A DNA stretch of 64,000 nucleotides from Acidilutibacter cellobiosedens. Its GTDB lineage: Bacteria; Bacillota; Clostridia; Tissierellales; Acidilutibacteraceae. Positions 37,274-46,367 of this stretch are shown here, in pieces (position 1 is the stretch's first letter; every line of letters begins with the position of its first letter). Location: contig NZ_CP035282.1 in NCBI RefSeq assembly GCF_004103715.1, positions 3,496,501-3,560,500 of the forward strand. Direction: 5' to 3'. A program made the position numbers and the translations under genes. The notes below the pieces were generated by a model. It was not told the DNA's origin, did not search any database, and saw only the letters and a list, made by a program, of their open reading frames with translations.

Positions 37274-37975
37274 TTAAATATTTTTTCTTATTCTTTTTAT
37301 CTCTTCAGCCAAACTATTAACTTTATATTCTAACGATATAACAGGGTTTAAATCAAATTTCTCTAATAAATCACTCAATAATCTTATATTTTCTTCCATA
37401 GGAGGCTTATGTTCATCGTATACCCCGTTATTCCAATGGAAATGAATATACTTTATATCGTCTTTTAAGACTTTAAACCAATTTTTAACTTGATCCTCCC
37501 CACTCATCAGTTTAGCATGACCTATATCCAGACAGATTTTAACATTAGATAAATCTATAATATCTATAAGTTCTCTCAACCAGCTTGGATCTCCTTCAAA
37601 TATATTTTCTATCACTATAGTCCCTTTAAAATTTCCTATTTCTCTTAATATGTCTCTAAAAAATTTCTTATTTAAATCATGATTAAGCTTTCTTATATAA
37701 GGCTCATTAAGAAAAGGATTGATTTGACTATGAAAAACTATGTATTGTGCCTTTAATTCCTTGGCAATGTTCAATGCAACTAAATACCTTCTATAACTTG
37801 CTTCCCTTATAGTTTTATCAGGACTTATAGGTTTTAAATCCAGAAATGGTCCATGAACTGAACATGCACCATTAAATTTCTCAAACATCATCTTATATTG
37901 AGAGACTACGTCTTCCCAACCCTTGTCCAATAAACTTGGCTCAACAAAATCCTGTATTTCAACCCCTATATTCAA
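37274..37975 (-). CDS. Sugar phosphate isomerase/epimerase-like TIM barrel, start uncertain
   Basis: A 233-residue AP-endonuclease-2/xylose-isomerase-like TIM barrel. Typical strand ends are visible: YIVFHSQ, GTIVIENIFEG, KICLDIGHAKL, YIHFHWNN and VISLEYKV, supplying metal-ligand Glu, Asp and His. The nearest usable start, TTG 37975, has poor ribosome-binding spacing and lacks the first beta strand. In-frame codons upstream to 38029 read KCVSTIDEFDGEEFDKLN, exactly where the first strand belongs, but contain no ATG, GTG or TTG. Either an ATA start is used or a frameshift has separated the N-terminus. Confidence 0.75.
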   Translation of the reverse strand: MNIGVEIQDFVEPSLLDKGWEDVVSQYKMMFEKFNGACSVHGPFLDLKPISPDKTIREASYRRYLVALNIAKELKAQYIVFHSQINPFLNEPYIRKLNHDLNKKFFRDILREIGNFKGTIVIENIFEGDPSWLRELIDIIDLSNVKICLDIGHAKLMSGEDQVKNWFKVLKDDIKYIHFHWNNGVYDEHKPPMEENIRLLSDLLEKFDLNPVISLEYKVNSLAEEIKRIRKNI

Positions 37976-38143
37976 TTTATCAAATTCTTCTCCGTCAAAT
38001 TCATCTATGGTACTTACGCATTTATTTATATTTCTTTCCGTTCTCCTCTCCCCTTTATTATTTAATCAATAATAATTATACCATAATACTCATATTTTAA
38101 TAAATCACTATAATAAAGAATTTAATCCCAATAATTTTTTTGC

Positions 38144-39052
38144 TTAATAAGGATAGACTATTTCTTCTTTCGGTTTATCCGTAGGTTCAATGCTTTCCAC
38201 TTTTATAATCGGATTTTTCTCTCCCGCAAAATCATAAGTTTCCAATATTCCTTTAACTTTTACCCATTCTTCCGACTTCAGTTCGGAAGTCTTATCATAC
38301 TGGCATACGATTCCTACAGGCTGCATATCGGCAGCACAGCATACCATCATTAGCCGTGCAACTACAAATTCATTTTCCTTTAAGGATTCATCATCTTTAT
38401 AAACAAATCCCACCATCTCTATATTTTTTCCCTCATATTTCTCAACATCATAATATAATTCCATAATCCAAGGTGCAAAATTACTGTCATCTACAATTAT
38501 GTTATTACCTTCAATTTTCAGTTGTTCCGATCCATAATCCTCTCCGGTGCCGGCAATATTATTTTCATCTGCAGATACATCACCGTTATTTTGAGAAACA
38601 TCCGAATTTGTACCGTTCGTAGTTGTATCGTCGTCAGTAGTTGTATCATCAGCAGTTATATCAATTGTATCATCAGATTTACTATTTGTATTATCCTTAT
38701 AATCGGAGCCATAATTTATTCCGTTCACTCCGTTTCCTTTAATGACCGAAGAACTTAAAACTGCCGTTTTAGGAGGTATAACAAATGACAGAAAAAGCGG
38801 AATTAAAAAAAGAATATATTTTTTTAGGTTCATACCGGGGCCCTTTGTTCTAAAAATTTCTCCTATTGTAAATAATGAAATGGCTATAAATCCGGCTACA
38901 GCAAATTTCATATAAGGTATAATTCTGGGATGAACGTATTTTTTCACATTACCGGTCTTGATTAAAATTATAAAAAATACAGAAAACCCCAAAAAAACTA
39001 TTAATTTAAATATAATTTCTATATTAATCCTATGTTTTCTCATTGTCTTCAT
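38144..39052 (-). CDS. TIGR03943/DUF1980 membrane protein (YcgQ-like)
   Basis: A 302-residue protein that family members pair with a DUF318 permease. Two to three N-terminal hydrophobic helices (about 8-85) are followed by an acidic, Thr/Asp-rich linker (about 125-165). A C-terminal domain carries the family signature VARLMMVCCAADMQPVG and a beta-rich ending. AAGGAGGGAG precedes the ATG. It starts 15 bp after the GTPase-permease fusion gene, so the two are almost surely made together. It closes the metal-homeostasis island; transport of zinc or another metal is inferred from context only. Confidence 0.82.
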   Translation of the reverse strand: MKTMRKHRINIEIIFKLIVFLGFSVFFIILIKTGNVKKYVHPRIIPYMKFAVAGFIAISLFTIGEIFRTKGPGMNLKKYILFLIPLFLSFVIPPKTAVLSSSVIKGNGVNGINYGSDYKDNTNSKSDDTIDITADDTTTDDDTTTNGTNSDVSQNNGDVSADENNIAGTGEDYGSEQLKIEGNNIIVDDSNFAPWIMELYYDVEKYEGKNIEMVGFVYKDDESLKENEFVVARLMMVCCAADMQPVGIVCQYDKTSELKSEEWVKVKGILETYDFAGEKNPIIKVESIEPTDKPKEEIVYPY

Positions 39053-39067
39053 GGAAACTCCCTCCTT

Positions 39068-40684
39068 CTAAAAAAATACCACCTTAGTAAAACACAAAAT
39101 GGAAAATATCAAATTAAACACAATAAAAAATAACTTTATTATAAATCTCTTCTTAAAACTTCCCGAAAGCATAAGCATATTTTTTATATCAGCCATAGGC
39201 CCTAATACCAAGAATCCCAATACAGAAACAATTGGAATCTGCCTTGCAAAACTTCTGGCAATAAAAGCATCCGAAGATGAACATAAAGACAGAACAAATC
39301 CTGCGGCCATCATAATTAATATGAATAATATTTCCTTATTTGTACTTTTAAAAAATATATCCTGGGGAATAAAAGTTTGGGAAATACTTGCAATCAATGC
39401 CCCTATAACCAAAAATCTTCCTGAATTTAAAAACTCTTCCCCTGCATGTCTGAATACTATAACAATTTTATCCCATATCCCGATTTTTGATACATCATAA
39501 CCACTGCAGTATATACAGTTACAAGTGTAATTATCGAAACCGGTAAAAATTGTTTTTTCATCTTCTGGAAAAATCATAAATATAATTCCTGTAAGAATAG
39601 CAACTATTATACCTATTCCTATTCTTAAAGCAACTATTAATTTTTGACCTTGGAAAGCATAAATTGTGGAAGCTATAACTATTGGATTAACTATGGGAGC
39701 CGCCAATAAAAATGTTACTGCAGCATACATGGGAACTCCCTTTTTGATAAGACGGGTAGCTACCGGAACTATAGCACAATCACATACCGGAAACAATAAC
39801 CCACCCAGCGAAGCTACAATAAAAGATAATATCTTACTTTTAGGAAAATATTTAATTATCATTTCTCTTGTGATAACAACCTGTATAATTGAAGATATGA
39901 ACACTCCAATAAGCAAAAATGGAAAGGCCTCTATTAATATACTTGTAAATATTGTACTGATTATTTGAAGTTTGGAGATATCAAAAACTACTCCTTCAGA
40001 TTTTATAAACCTCATAATAGTAAAACTTAAATATATCATTGCAAAAATCAGGAGTATAATTGATAATTTATCTCCCGGATTTTTCTTTTTATTTTTCTGT
40101 TTAAACCTACTATTTTTTATCCCTTCATATTCCGTAAAATCTTTAGGAGTACTGATATTTAATATCTTTCCATACTTATTTATTGCTCTGATCTCTTTCT
40201 TTAAATCCTTAAATTTGTGCAGCAATATTTTATCGGAATAATTCAATACTATTAAATCACTATATAAAATATTCGTTATCATATTCTGTCCTACAATACT
40301 CATAAGGGAATCAAAATTTCTGCAGTCTATCACATTAACAATCGAATTAATGACACAATGCTTTCGTACTTGAAATTTGTCCAGTACATTTAATAAATCT
40401 CTTAAATCAGATATGCCGTTTTCTTCGATAATCATTCGATTAGGTAAAAATTCATTTAAAATTACCATTATATCTTTAATTCTTATCGATTCATCTTTTT
40501 TAAATTTTTTCAAAAGTACATTCTCATTATTTATGAACTCTTTATCTACTTCCTTTTCACCGGTCTCTCTCTGTATAACCGCTACCCGCTCATTAAATTC
40601 CATAGAATTTTTCAAAACTTCATTAATTAAAGAAGTTTTACCCGAACCTAAAAATCCGGTAAAGATATCTATATAAGTAACCAT
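39068..40684 (-). CDS. CobW-type GTPase fused to a DUF318 (YraQ/YcgR) permease
   Basis: A 538-residue fusion. The first 200 or so residues are a G3E GTPase: Walker A FTGFLGSGKTSL, IVNVIDCRNF and a NKxD-like VLNYSDK. The CxCC metal motif of true CobW chaperones is absent, and the Glu-Asn-Glu stretch reads QRETGEKEVD. From about residue 205 on comes an eight- to ten-helix permease with the DUF318 signature FPVCDCAIVPVATRL and AAPIVNPIVIAST. The start is ATG 40684 with AGGTGAGG; GTG 40693 is in that site. The architecture suggests a nucleotide-gated transporter or a fused metal-delivery device. I see no frameshift that could create the fusion artificially. Confidence 0.8.
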   Translation of the reverse strand: MVTYIDIFTGFLGSGKTSLINEVLKNSMEFNERVAVIQRETGEKEVDKEFINNENVLLKKFKKDESIRIKDIMVILNEFLPNRMIIEENGISDLRDLLNVLDKFQVRKHCVINSIVNVIDCRNFDSLMSIVGQNMITNILYSDLIVLNYSDKILLHKFKDLKKEIRAINKYGKILNISTPKDFTEYEGIKNSRFKQKNKKKNPGDKLSIILLIFAMIYLSFTIMRFIKSEGVVFDISKLQIISTIFTSILIEAFPFLLIGVFISSIIQVVITREMIIKYFPKSKILSFIVASLGGLLFPVCDCAIVPVATRLIKKGVPMYAAVTFLLAAPIVNPIVIASTIYAFQGQKLIVALRIGIGIIVAILTGIIFMIFPEDEKTIFTGFDNYTCNCIYCSGYDVSKIGIWDKIVIVFRHAGEEFLNSGRFLVIGALIASISQTFIPQDIFFKSTNKEILFILIMMAAGFVLSLCSSSDAFIARSFARQIPIVSVLGFLVLGPMADIKNMLMLSGSFKKRFIIKLFFIVFNLIFSILCFTKVVFF

Positions 40685-40702
40685 AGGCCTCACCTGTTTA
40701 TT

Positions 40703-41662
40703 TTAAACAGAAAATAATTCAAATAATTTATTTTCGTTAATATTTTTCCCGGTTATCGAAAGTTTGCCTATATAATTGGCAGAAGTAGTTCTTATCTGAA
40801 TTTCTCCAGGAACATAGTCAAATTGTAACCATTTGCCTCTTTCGCTTTGAAGTATTCCTTTACCTCTTACAATCATGCCAAAGCTATCAGCGTCATTTAA
40901 CCGTTTCAACATATTTTTTAATTCTATTTTGTCAAAGATTTTAGCCGTTTCCATACTCCATGTTTTAAATATTTCATCGGCGTCATGGTCGTGATCATGA
41001 TCGTGGTCATGGTCATGACCATGTTTTTCTTCATGATTACAATTTTCTCCATGTATATGTTCTATATGGCCTTCTCCCAATCCGATAATTTGCTCTCCAG
41101 TAAGCTGAGCCCAAGGAGTAGTCACAATATCGTATTTAAAATTTAAATTTCGTATGGATTTTATAACAGAGCTGATCTTCTCCTCATCAACCACATCTGT
41201 TCTGCTCAAAAGTATTACTTTGGCATTTTTTATTTGGTCTTCGAAAAATTCACCAAAATTATTTAAATACAAATCAAATTTTAAGACATCCACTATTGTT
41301 ACAATCATATTAACTTCAACTAAATCCCTCAAGTTATTTTCCCTGCAAGCCCTAATCAATTCCGAAAGCTTTGCTACTCCCGAAGGTTCTACTATTATCC
41401 TTTGAGGACTAAACTTGTCTATTATTTCTCTTACGGATTCTCCAAAATCTCCGGCAAGGCTACAACAAATGCATCCGGAATTTATTTCTTTAATCTCTAA
41501 TCCGGCTCTTTTAAGTAATGTTCCGTCTATACCAATTTCTCCAAATTCATTTTCTATAATCGCTATTTTTTCACTGTCTAATTTTTCCTTAAGAAGTTTT
41601 TTAATTAATGTAGTTTTTCCGGCTCCTAAAAAACCAGAAACAATATCAATTTTTACCTTCAT
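40703..41662 (-). CDS. CobW-family zinc metallochaperone GTPase with His-Asp repeat
   Basis: About 319 residues. Walker A is SGFLGAGKTTL, followed by IENEFGEIGID and the metal-binding GCICCSLAG (the CxCC motif). A low-complexity HGHDHDHDHDHDHD stretch at about residues 219-232 can bind zinc or nickel; a CobW C-terminal domain follows. The start is ATG 41662, which overlaps the end of the Fur-family gene by 17 bp; the longer frame to 41794 runs antisense-free through that gene and is not credible. In context, it probably delivers zinc to client proteins when zinc is scarce. Confidence 0.87.
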   Translation of the reverse strand: MKVKIDIVSGFLGAGKTTLIKKLLKEKLDSEKIAIIENEFGEIGIDGTLLKRAGLEIKEINSGCICCSLAGDFGESVREIIDKFSPQRIIVEPSGVAKLSELIRACRENNLRDLVEVNMIVTIVDVLKFDLYLNNFGEFFEDQIKNAKVILLSRTDVVDEEKISSVIKSIRNLNFKYDIVTTPWAQLTGEQIIGLGEGHIEHIHGENCNHEEKHGHDHDHDHDHDHDADEIFKTWSMETAKIFDKIELKNMLKRLNDADSFGMIVRGKGILQSERGKWLQFDYVPGEIQIRTTSANYIGKLSITGKNINENKLFELFSV

Positions 41663-42116
41663 TAACTCCATCCCCCTTTTTATCTCCCTTACATTCAGAA
41701 CAGTATCCAAATATTTCAAGATGATGACCCATAATATCAAAATCAGTAGTATTCTCAATAAACTTTTCATAGTCACCCAAAGGGCAACCTTCAATAGGAA
41801 TCATTTTTTTACATTTTAAGCATATAAGATAATGTTTATGCCCTACGGTTTTCAGTTCAAAAACTGCTTCATCACTATTCATAATATTTAATTTAACAAC
41901 TATCCCCTTTGATTCAAAAACATTGAGTATTCTATATATAGTCGAAAAATTAATAGAATCGTCCATATTTTTGGCCCTAAAAAAAATTTCTTTTGAAGTA
42001 AGAGGATATTCCGCCTTTTTCAGTATATCCAATACGACATTTCTCTGTTTAGTATTTTTTATCTTAAAATAACTAAAAATTTCTTTATTTTCAAATTGCT
42101 TCAATCCGATCATCAT
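41646..42116 (-). CDS. Fur-family metalloregulator, probably Zur
   Basis: A 156-residue Fur-superfamily repressor. The winged helix is in the first 85 residues (LTSKEIFFRAKNMDDSINFSTIYR). Metal-binding residues are HKHY (His93, His95), CLKC (Cys99, Cys102), two histidines at 131-132 and GYCSEC (Cys139, Cys142), giving the structural zinc site. Position between znuACB and CobW genes argues for a zinc-sensing Zur. It could also be the iron sensor for the Fur-like box at 47464. The next gene starts within its last codons. Confidence 0.87.
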   Translation of the reverse strand: MMIGLKQFENKEIFSYFKIKNTKQRNVVLDILKKAEYPLTSKEIFFRAKNMDDSINFSTIYRILNVFESKGIVVKLNIMNSDEAVFELKTVGHKHYLICLKCKKMIPIEGCPLGDYEKFIENTTDFDIMGHHLEIFGYCSECKGDKKGDGVNEGKN

Positions 42117-42213
42117 CCTTTATAACTATAATATACAATATCATGATATCATAGAATAACTTCTTTGAAAAGTCAATTGATATGCAATCTCATATATTAC
42201 TTTTTTAAAATAG

Positions 42214-43050
42214 CTAATTATTCGATTTTGTATGTTTTTTTAAAAAGATATATTTTAGAACGTCCTTATAAAAAATAACAATTATTAAAATTGCAATTCC
42301 AATTAACACTATTGTACCACCCGGTTTAAAATTTGCATAATAAGATATATATAATCCTGAAATAGTAGAAAAAACAGCAAAAATTATGGAAAGAATTACA
42401 GTCTGTTTATAGCTTTTAGTAATCTGCATAGCAGATGCCACCGGGAGTACTATAAGGGAAGATATAACTAATGTACCAACTGCTCTTGAGGATATAGAAA
42501 TAGTAATGGCAGTAAGAAGAGTAAATACAAAATTTATTGACTTAACAGGAACTCCTGAAAATTTTGCAGATTCTTCATCAAAAGTCGTATAAAATAATTC
42601 CTTATATAATAATATAAAAACAAAAATAACCAAAACACTTAACCCAATAACCATAAAAAGTTCAAAATCAGTAATAGCTACAATACTTCCAAAAAGAAAA
42701 CTGTTAAGGCTGGCGGCATTCTTTACAAACCCCGATAAAATACCGGCAATTCCAACTCCCATAGATGTAATTACAGCTATTGATATTTCTGAATATCTGG
42801 GAAAAGACTTTCTTATTCTTTCCATTCCAAAAGCCGACATTATTGAAAAAATTACAGCCGATGCAATAGGATTAATTCCAAAAGCCAAGCCGGCAGTTAC
42901 ACCGGCCAAAGAAGAATGAGAAAGAGCATCGCCAATCATGGACATCCTTTTTAGAACCACTATTACTCCAATACAAGGTGTAATTACTGAAATCAAAATT
43001 CCGACAATAAAAGCTCTTTGCATAAAAGAATATTGAAAAATACTAATCAA
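42214..43050 (-). CDS. znuB: Zinc/manganese ABC transporter permease (ZnuB-like)
   Basis: A 278-residue permease of the ABC-3 family with about seven to eight helices. The family segments include PCIGVIVVLKRMSMIGDALSHSSLAGV, given here only as a landmark (residues 20-45), and RAVGTLVISSLIVLPVASA. TTG 43050, six bases after GGTGGG, is preferred; the open frame extends to 43080 into znuC. It is the last gene of znuACB. Confidence 0.88.
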   Translation of the reverse strand: MISIFQYSFMQRAFIVGILISVITPCIGVIVVLKRMSMIGDALSHSSLAGVTAGLAFGINPIASAVIFSIMSAFGMERIRKSFPRYSEISIAVITSMGVGIAGILSGFVKNAASLNSFLFGSIVAITDFELFMVIGLSVLVIFVFILLYKELFYTTFDEESAKFSGVPVKSINFVFTLLTAITISISSRAVGTLVISSLIVLPVASAMQITKSYKQTVILSIIFAVFSTISGLYISYYANFKPGGTIVLIGIAILIIVIFYKDVLKYIFLKKHTKSNN

Positions 43051-43051
43051 C

Positions 43052-43804
43052 TCAATCCCACCTTTTATCTTTAAAATCAATTAAACTCTGTCCGTATATT
43101 TCCTTTAAAATATCTTCCGTCATGCCGTTTTTTAAATCCTGTTCGAGTAACCCATTTTTCCCTAAACAGATAATTCTATTTGCAATATGTGATATTTGAA
43201 AAATATCATGAGTGATCAGTATTATCGTCAACCCATGATTTCGATTTAAATCGGTAAGAAGAGAATACACTGTTTCTTCAGATTTAGCATCAATGCCTAC
43301 AGTGGATTCATCCAAGAATAAAATTTCAGGGTTGTTGATTAATGCCTTTGCAATAAATACCCTTTGAAGTTCTCCGCCGGATAAATTCCCTATAAGGATT
43401 TTTCTATAACCCTCCATGCCTACTTTCTCCAATATCTGATACACCATTTCTTTATGGCATTTCTTAGGCCTTTTAAAAAGACCAATCTGAGAAAAAAGGT
43501 TGGCTTCAACAACTTCTTCAACAGTAGTCGGAAAACTACTGTTGAAGAAGTTCAGTTTCTGAGAAATATAGCTTATTTTGTTCCAGCTCTTTATATCCTC
43601 TATATTCTGTCCAAACATCTTTATGTTACCGCTCAAAGGAGTTAATATTTTTAGCATCAATTTCATAAGGGTACTTTTACCGGAACCATTAGCTCCGATT
43701 ATGCCCAAAAAATCCCCTCTTCTTACCGAAAAACTTACGTCCTTTAATATAAACTTCTCCCCATACCCAAAACTTAAGTTGTTTACTTCGATTATGTTAT
43801 CCAT
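43052..43804 (-). CDS. znuC: Zinc ABC transporter ATP-binding protein (ZnuC-like)
   Basis: A 250-residue ATPase powering ZnuB. Walker A GANGSGKST, Q-loop ISQKL, signature LSGGELQRVFIAKA, Walker B ILFLDESTVGID and switch His in ITHDI are present. The stop lies just before the znuB start and the gene begins 16 bp after znuA. Manganese cannot be excluded by sequence, but the Fur/CobW neighbours favour zinc. Confidence 0.9.
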   Translation of the reverse strand: MDNIIEVNNLSFGYGEKFILKDVSFSVRRGDFLGIIGANGSGKSTLMKLMLKILTPLSGNIKMFGQNIEDIKSWNKISYISQKLNFFNSSFPTTVEEVVEANLFSQIGLFKRPKKCHKEMVYQILEKVGMEGYRKILIGNLSGGELQRVFIAKALINNPEILFLDESTVGIDAKSEETVYSLLTDLNRNHGLTIILITHDIFQISHIANRIICLGKNGLLEQDLKNGMTEDILKEIYGQSLIDFKDKRWD

Positions 43805-43820
43805 TGCTACAATTTTCCTT

Positions 43821-44780
43821 TCACTGTAACGCTTTTTTAAGTACCTCCAAATTTTCTTTCATTACGGAAATATATTCTTTTCCCGCCTTTATATCATCAT
43901 CCTCCAAACCTTCCAATGGGTTAAGAACTTCTGTCTGTGCCCCTACTTCTTGAGCTATGGTCTCAGCGACTTTAGGGCTTACCAATTCTTCAAAAAATAT
44001 ATATTTTACATCATGTTCCTTTGCAAATTTTACTATCTCCGCCATTTTAGCCGGTGAAGGTTCGGCATCAGCAGTCAACCCCTCAATGGGAGTTTGCTTT
44101 AATCCGTAGGCATCGCACAAATATCCGAATGCCTGATGAGATACAATAATCTCTTTCTTCGTAAATGTAGCCACAGCGTCTTTATATTCTTGGTCCAACT
44201 CATCCAATTGTTTTACATATTCTTCATAATTTTTTTCATAATAATCCTTATTCGTTTCATCAGCTTTAACAAGTGCATCCTTTATAATTTCCATTTGTTT
44301 TTTGGCATTCATCGGATTGAGCCATACATGAGGATCATACTTTAAATTTTCATCCTCTTCATGTCCCTCTAATAGCTTTATATCTTTAGAAGTATCAACA
44401 ATAACCAATTTATCATTATCCAAAGATCCGGATATTTTATCCAGCCATCCTTCCATTCCCGCACCGTTGCAAATAAGTAGATCCGCTTTTTCAAGGTTTG
44501 CAATATCTTTAGGAGTCGGTTCCCAGTCATGGGGTTCTACCCCTGAAGGGACTAAATTCACCAAATTTATTTTATCTCCTCCTACTTTCTTTGTTAAATC
44601 ATACATTGCATAAAAGCTTGCATAGACCGAAAGTTTTTTGTTCCCATTATTATCATTTGTATTTTGTGTAACTTCACCTGTCTTTCCTTTGTCATCTTGT
44701 TTGCCGCAACCTGAAAACAACATCAAACCCATCACTATTGCCATTATTAAGCACAAAATTTTAATATTAAACTTTTTCAT
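43821..44780 (-). CDS. znuA: Zinc-binding lipoprotein (ZnuA/AdcA-type SBP)
   Basis: A 319-residue cluster A-I solute-binding lipoprotein that captures metal outside the cell. The signal peptide ends with the lipobox LFSGC. Metal-ligand histidines appear in GVEPHDWEP, the YDPHVWLNP segment and IVSHQAFGYLC. The acidic-histidine loop EGHEEDEN is short. A candidate repressor operator lies 26-50 bp upstream of the start codon. It is first in znuACB. Confidence 0.9.
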   Translation of the reverse strand: MKKFNIKILCLIMAIVMGLMLFSGCGKQDDKGKTGEVTQNTNDNNGNKKLSVYASFYAMYDLTKKVGGDKINLVNLVPSGVEPHDWEPTPKDIANLEKADLLICNGAGMEGWLDKISGSLDNDKLVIVDTSKDIKLLEGHEEDENLKYDPHVWLNPMNAKKQMEIIKDALVKADETNKDYYEKNYEEYVKQLDELDQEYKDAVATFTKKEIIVSHQAFGYLCDAYGLKQTPIEGLTADAEPSPAKMAEIVKFAKEHDVKYIFFEELVSPKVAETIAQEVGAQTEVLNPLEGLEDDDIKAGKEYISVMKENLEVLKKALQ

Positions 44781-44805
44781 TGCACATCAGACCTCCTTAA
44801 TTTTA

Positions 44806-44830
44806 AATACAAATGCGTCCCATTTGCATT
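44806..44830. promoter_or_regulatory. Candidate Zur operator before znuA
   Basis: AATACAAATG and CATTTGCATT are complementary arms (one mismatch) separated by CGTCC, centred about 38 bp upstream of the znuA start. Position and symmetry suggest a Fur/Zur-family operator, although it does not match the Bacillus Zur consensus. Confidence 0.55.
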
Positions 44831-44893
44831 TAGATTACTTATATAATATACATCAGAAGCCAAAAATATGCAATACAGTTTATAAATAAAATT

Positions 44894-45604
44894 TTAGAAT
44901 ACAAACTCCCCTTCTATTGTTTTCTTCAATTTATCTAATTCTTCTTTATTTTTTATTCTGTCTTCTAAAGAAAGACGATTTTTTATAATCCTTTGCACTT
45001 TAGTAGGTTTTTGGGTAAATATAGTAATATTATCTCCAAGGATTGCTGCTTCTTCAATATCATGAGTTACAATGATACATGTTTTATCTCTCGATTTTTT
45101 TAAATTCAAAAAAAATTTTGTAACAACTTCTTTAGTATTGATATCTAAAGATTTAAAAGGTTCATCCATTATAAGTATCTCCGAAGGATATATGAAAGCC
45201 CTTAATATACTGATTCTTTGTTTCATTCCTCCGCTTAAACTATTCGGATAATAGTCTTTATAATATTCCAATCCTACTAAATTTAAATATTTATTTATAA
45301 TCTCCCTCCTGTTTTTTTTATCAATTTTTCCTCTTATAACAAAATCTATATTATCATAAACACTTTTCCATGGAATAAGCCTATCTTCCTGAAAAACAAA
45401 TCCAATATTTTCATTTTCAAATCCAATCACTTTACCTTTATCAGCAGGAAGCATGCCGGATATGATATTAAGCAAAGTGGTTTTGCCACAACCGGACGGG
45501 CCTAATATACATGTAGTCATATTCTTTTCAAACTTAATGCTTACATCATCTAATACTTTTAAATCTCCATAACTTTTATGTATATTGCTAACCTCATATC
45601 CCAC
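44894..45604 (-). CDS. ABC transporter ATP-binding protein (SsuB/TauB/NrtD type)
   Basis: A 236-residue ATPase. Walker A GPSGCGKTTL, FVFQEDRLIPWKSV around the Q-loop, signature LSGGMKQRISILRA, Walker B ILIMDEPFKSLD and switch His in VTHDIEEA. It lies 4 bp after the permease gene, completing a three-gene SsuABC-like set. Position next to znuA suggests a metal or metallophore substrate rather than a sulfonate, but this is inference. Confidence 0.88.
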   Translation of the reverse strand: MGYEVSNIHKSYGDLKVLDDVSIKFEKNMTTCILGPSGCGKTTLLNIISGMLPADKGKVIGFENENIGFVFQEDRLIPWKSVYDNIDFVIRGKIDKKNRREIINKYLNLVGLEYYKDYYPNSLSGGMKQRISILRAFIYPSEILIMDEPFKSLDINTKEVVTKFFLNLKKSRDKTCIIVTHDIEEAAILGDNITIFTQKPTKVQRIIKNRLSLEDRIKNKEELDKLKKTIEGEFVF

Positions 45605-45608
45605 ATTA

Positions 45609-46367
45609 TCACTTCCATTTATTATTTCCGATTAATTTTCCCAAAAAGCTTAATACATAATCAAAAACATTTATAATCACTAATATAATTATAATCCACG
45701 CAAACACTCCCGGCGTATTGAGGTACATTTTTTGAAGCTGCAAGCTACTGCCTATGCCGTATTTAGGTTGGCCTAATACTTCTCCTCCTATTACCATCTT
45801 TAAACTGAGCCCCAATGTAGAAGTTAATACAGAATTAATATTAAAAAAAATGCTTGGAACATATATCTCTCTGACCATTGTAATTGTATCCACCTTATAC
45901 AGCTTTGACATCTCAACTATTTTAAAATCTATATTTGATATGCCCTTTAGAACACTTTCATACAATATTGGAAATACCATAATAAATCCTACAAATACAG
46001 GTGCCGCTTCATTGGTAAGCCATATAAGTGCCAATATAATAATAGCCATAGTTGGTACTGATTTTAAAAATTTTAATACAGGACTCATTATATAATATAC
46101 AGCTTTAAATATATAAGATAAAATACCCAATATTATTGCCGATATTAAAGAAATTAAGAAGCTTGCAAGGCTTCTTAATAATGTAGATTTTACGGTATTG
46201 ATGAAATATTCCTCTTTCACTATATCTGTTAAACTAATAAAAGTATTTTTAATAGAAGGAATTATCACTTCATTATTTACATATTTTGACGCGATTATCC
46301 AAACAAGCAGAATAGATAATCCCGAAATAATAAAATATTTCCTATCTTTCAAAATACAACCCTTCAT
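45609..46367 (-). CDS. ABC transporter permease (SsuC/TauC type)
   Basis: A 252-residue inner membrane permease with about six helices. The ABC-coupling loop is near EMSKLYKVDTITMVREIYVP, followed by GLSLKMVIGGEVLG, typical of the nitrate/sulfonate/taurine family. The start overlaps the end of the binding-protein gene by 26 bp if ATG 46367 is used; TTG 46352 is a good alternative with AAGGG upstream. The trio acts as one transporter. Confidence 0.85.
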   Translation of the reverse strand: MKGCILKDRKYFIISGLSILLVWIIASKYVNNEVIIPSIKNTFISLTDIVKEEYFINTVKSTLLRSLASFLISLISAIILGILSYIFKAVYYIMSPVLKFLKSVPTMAIIILALIWLTNEAAPVFVGFIMVFPILYESVLKGISNIDFKIVEMSKLYKVDTITMVREIYVPSIFFNINSVLTSTLGLSLKMVIGGEVLGQPKYGIGSSLQLQKMYLNTPGVFAWIIIILVIINVFDYVLSFLGKLIGNNKWK

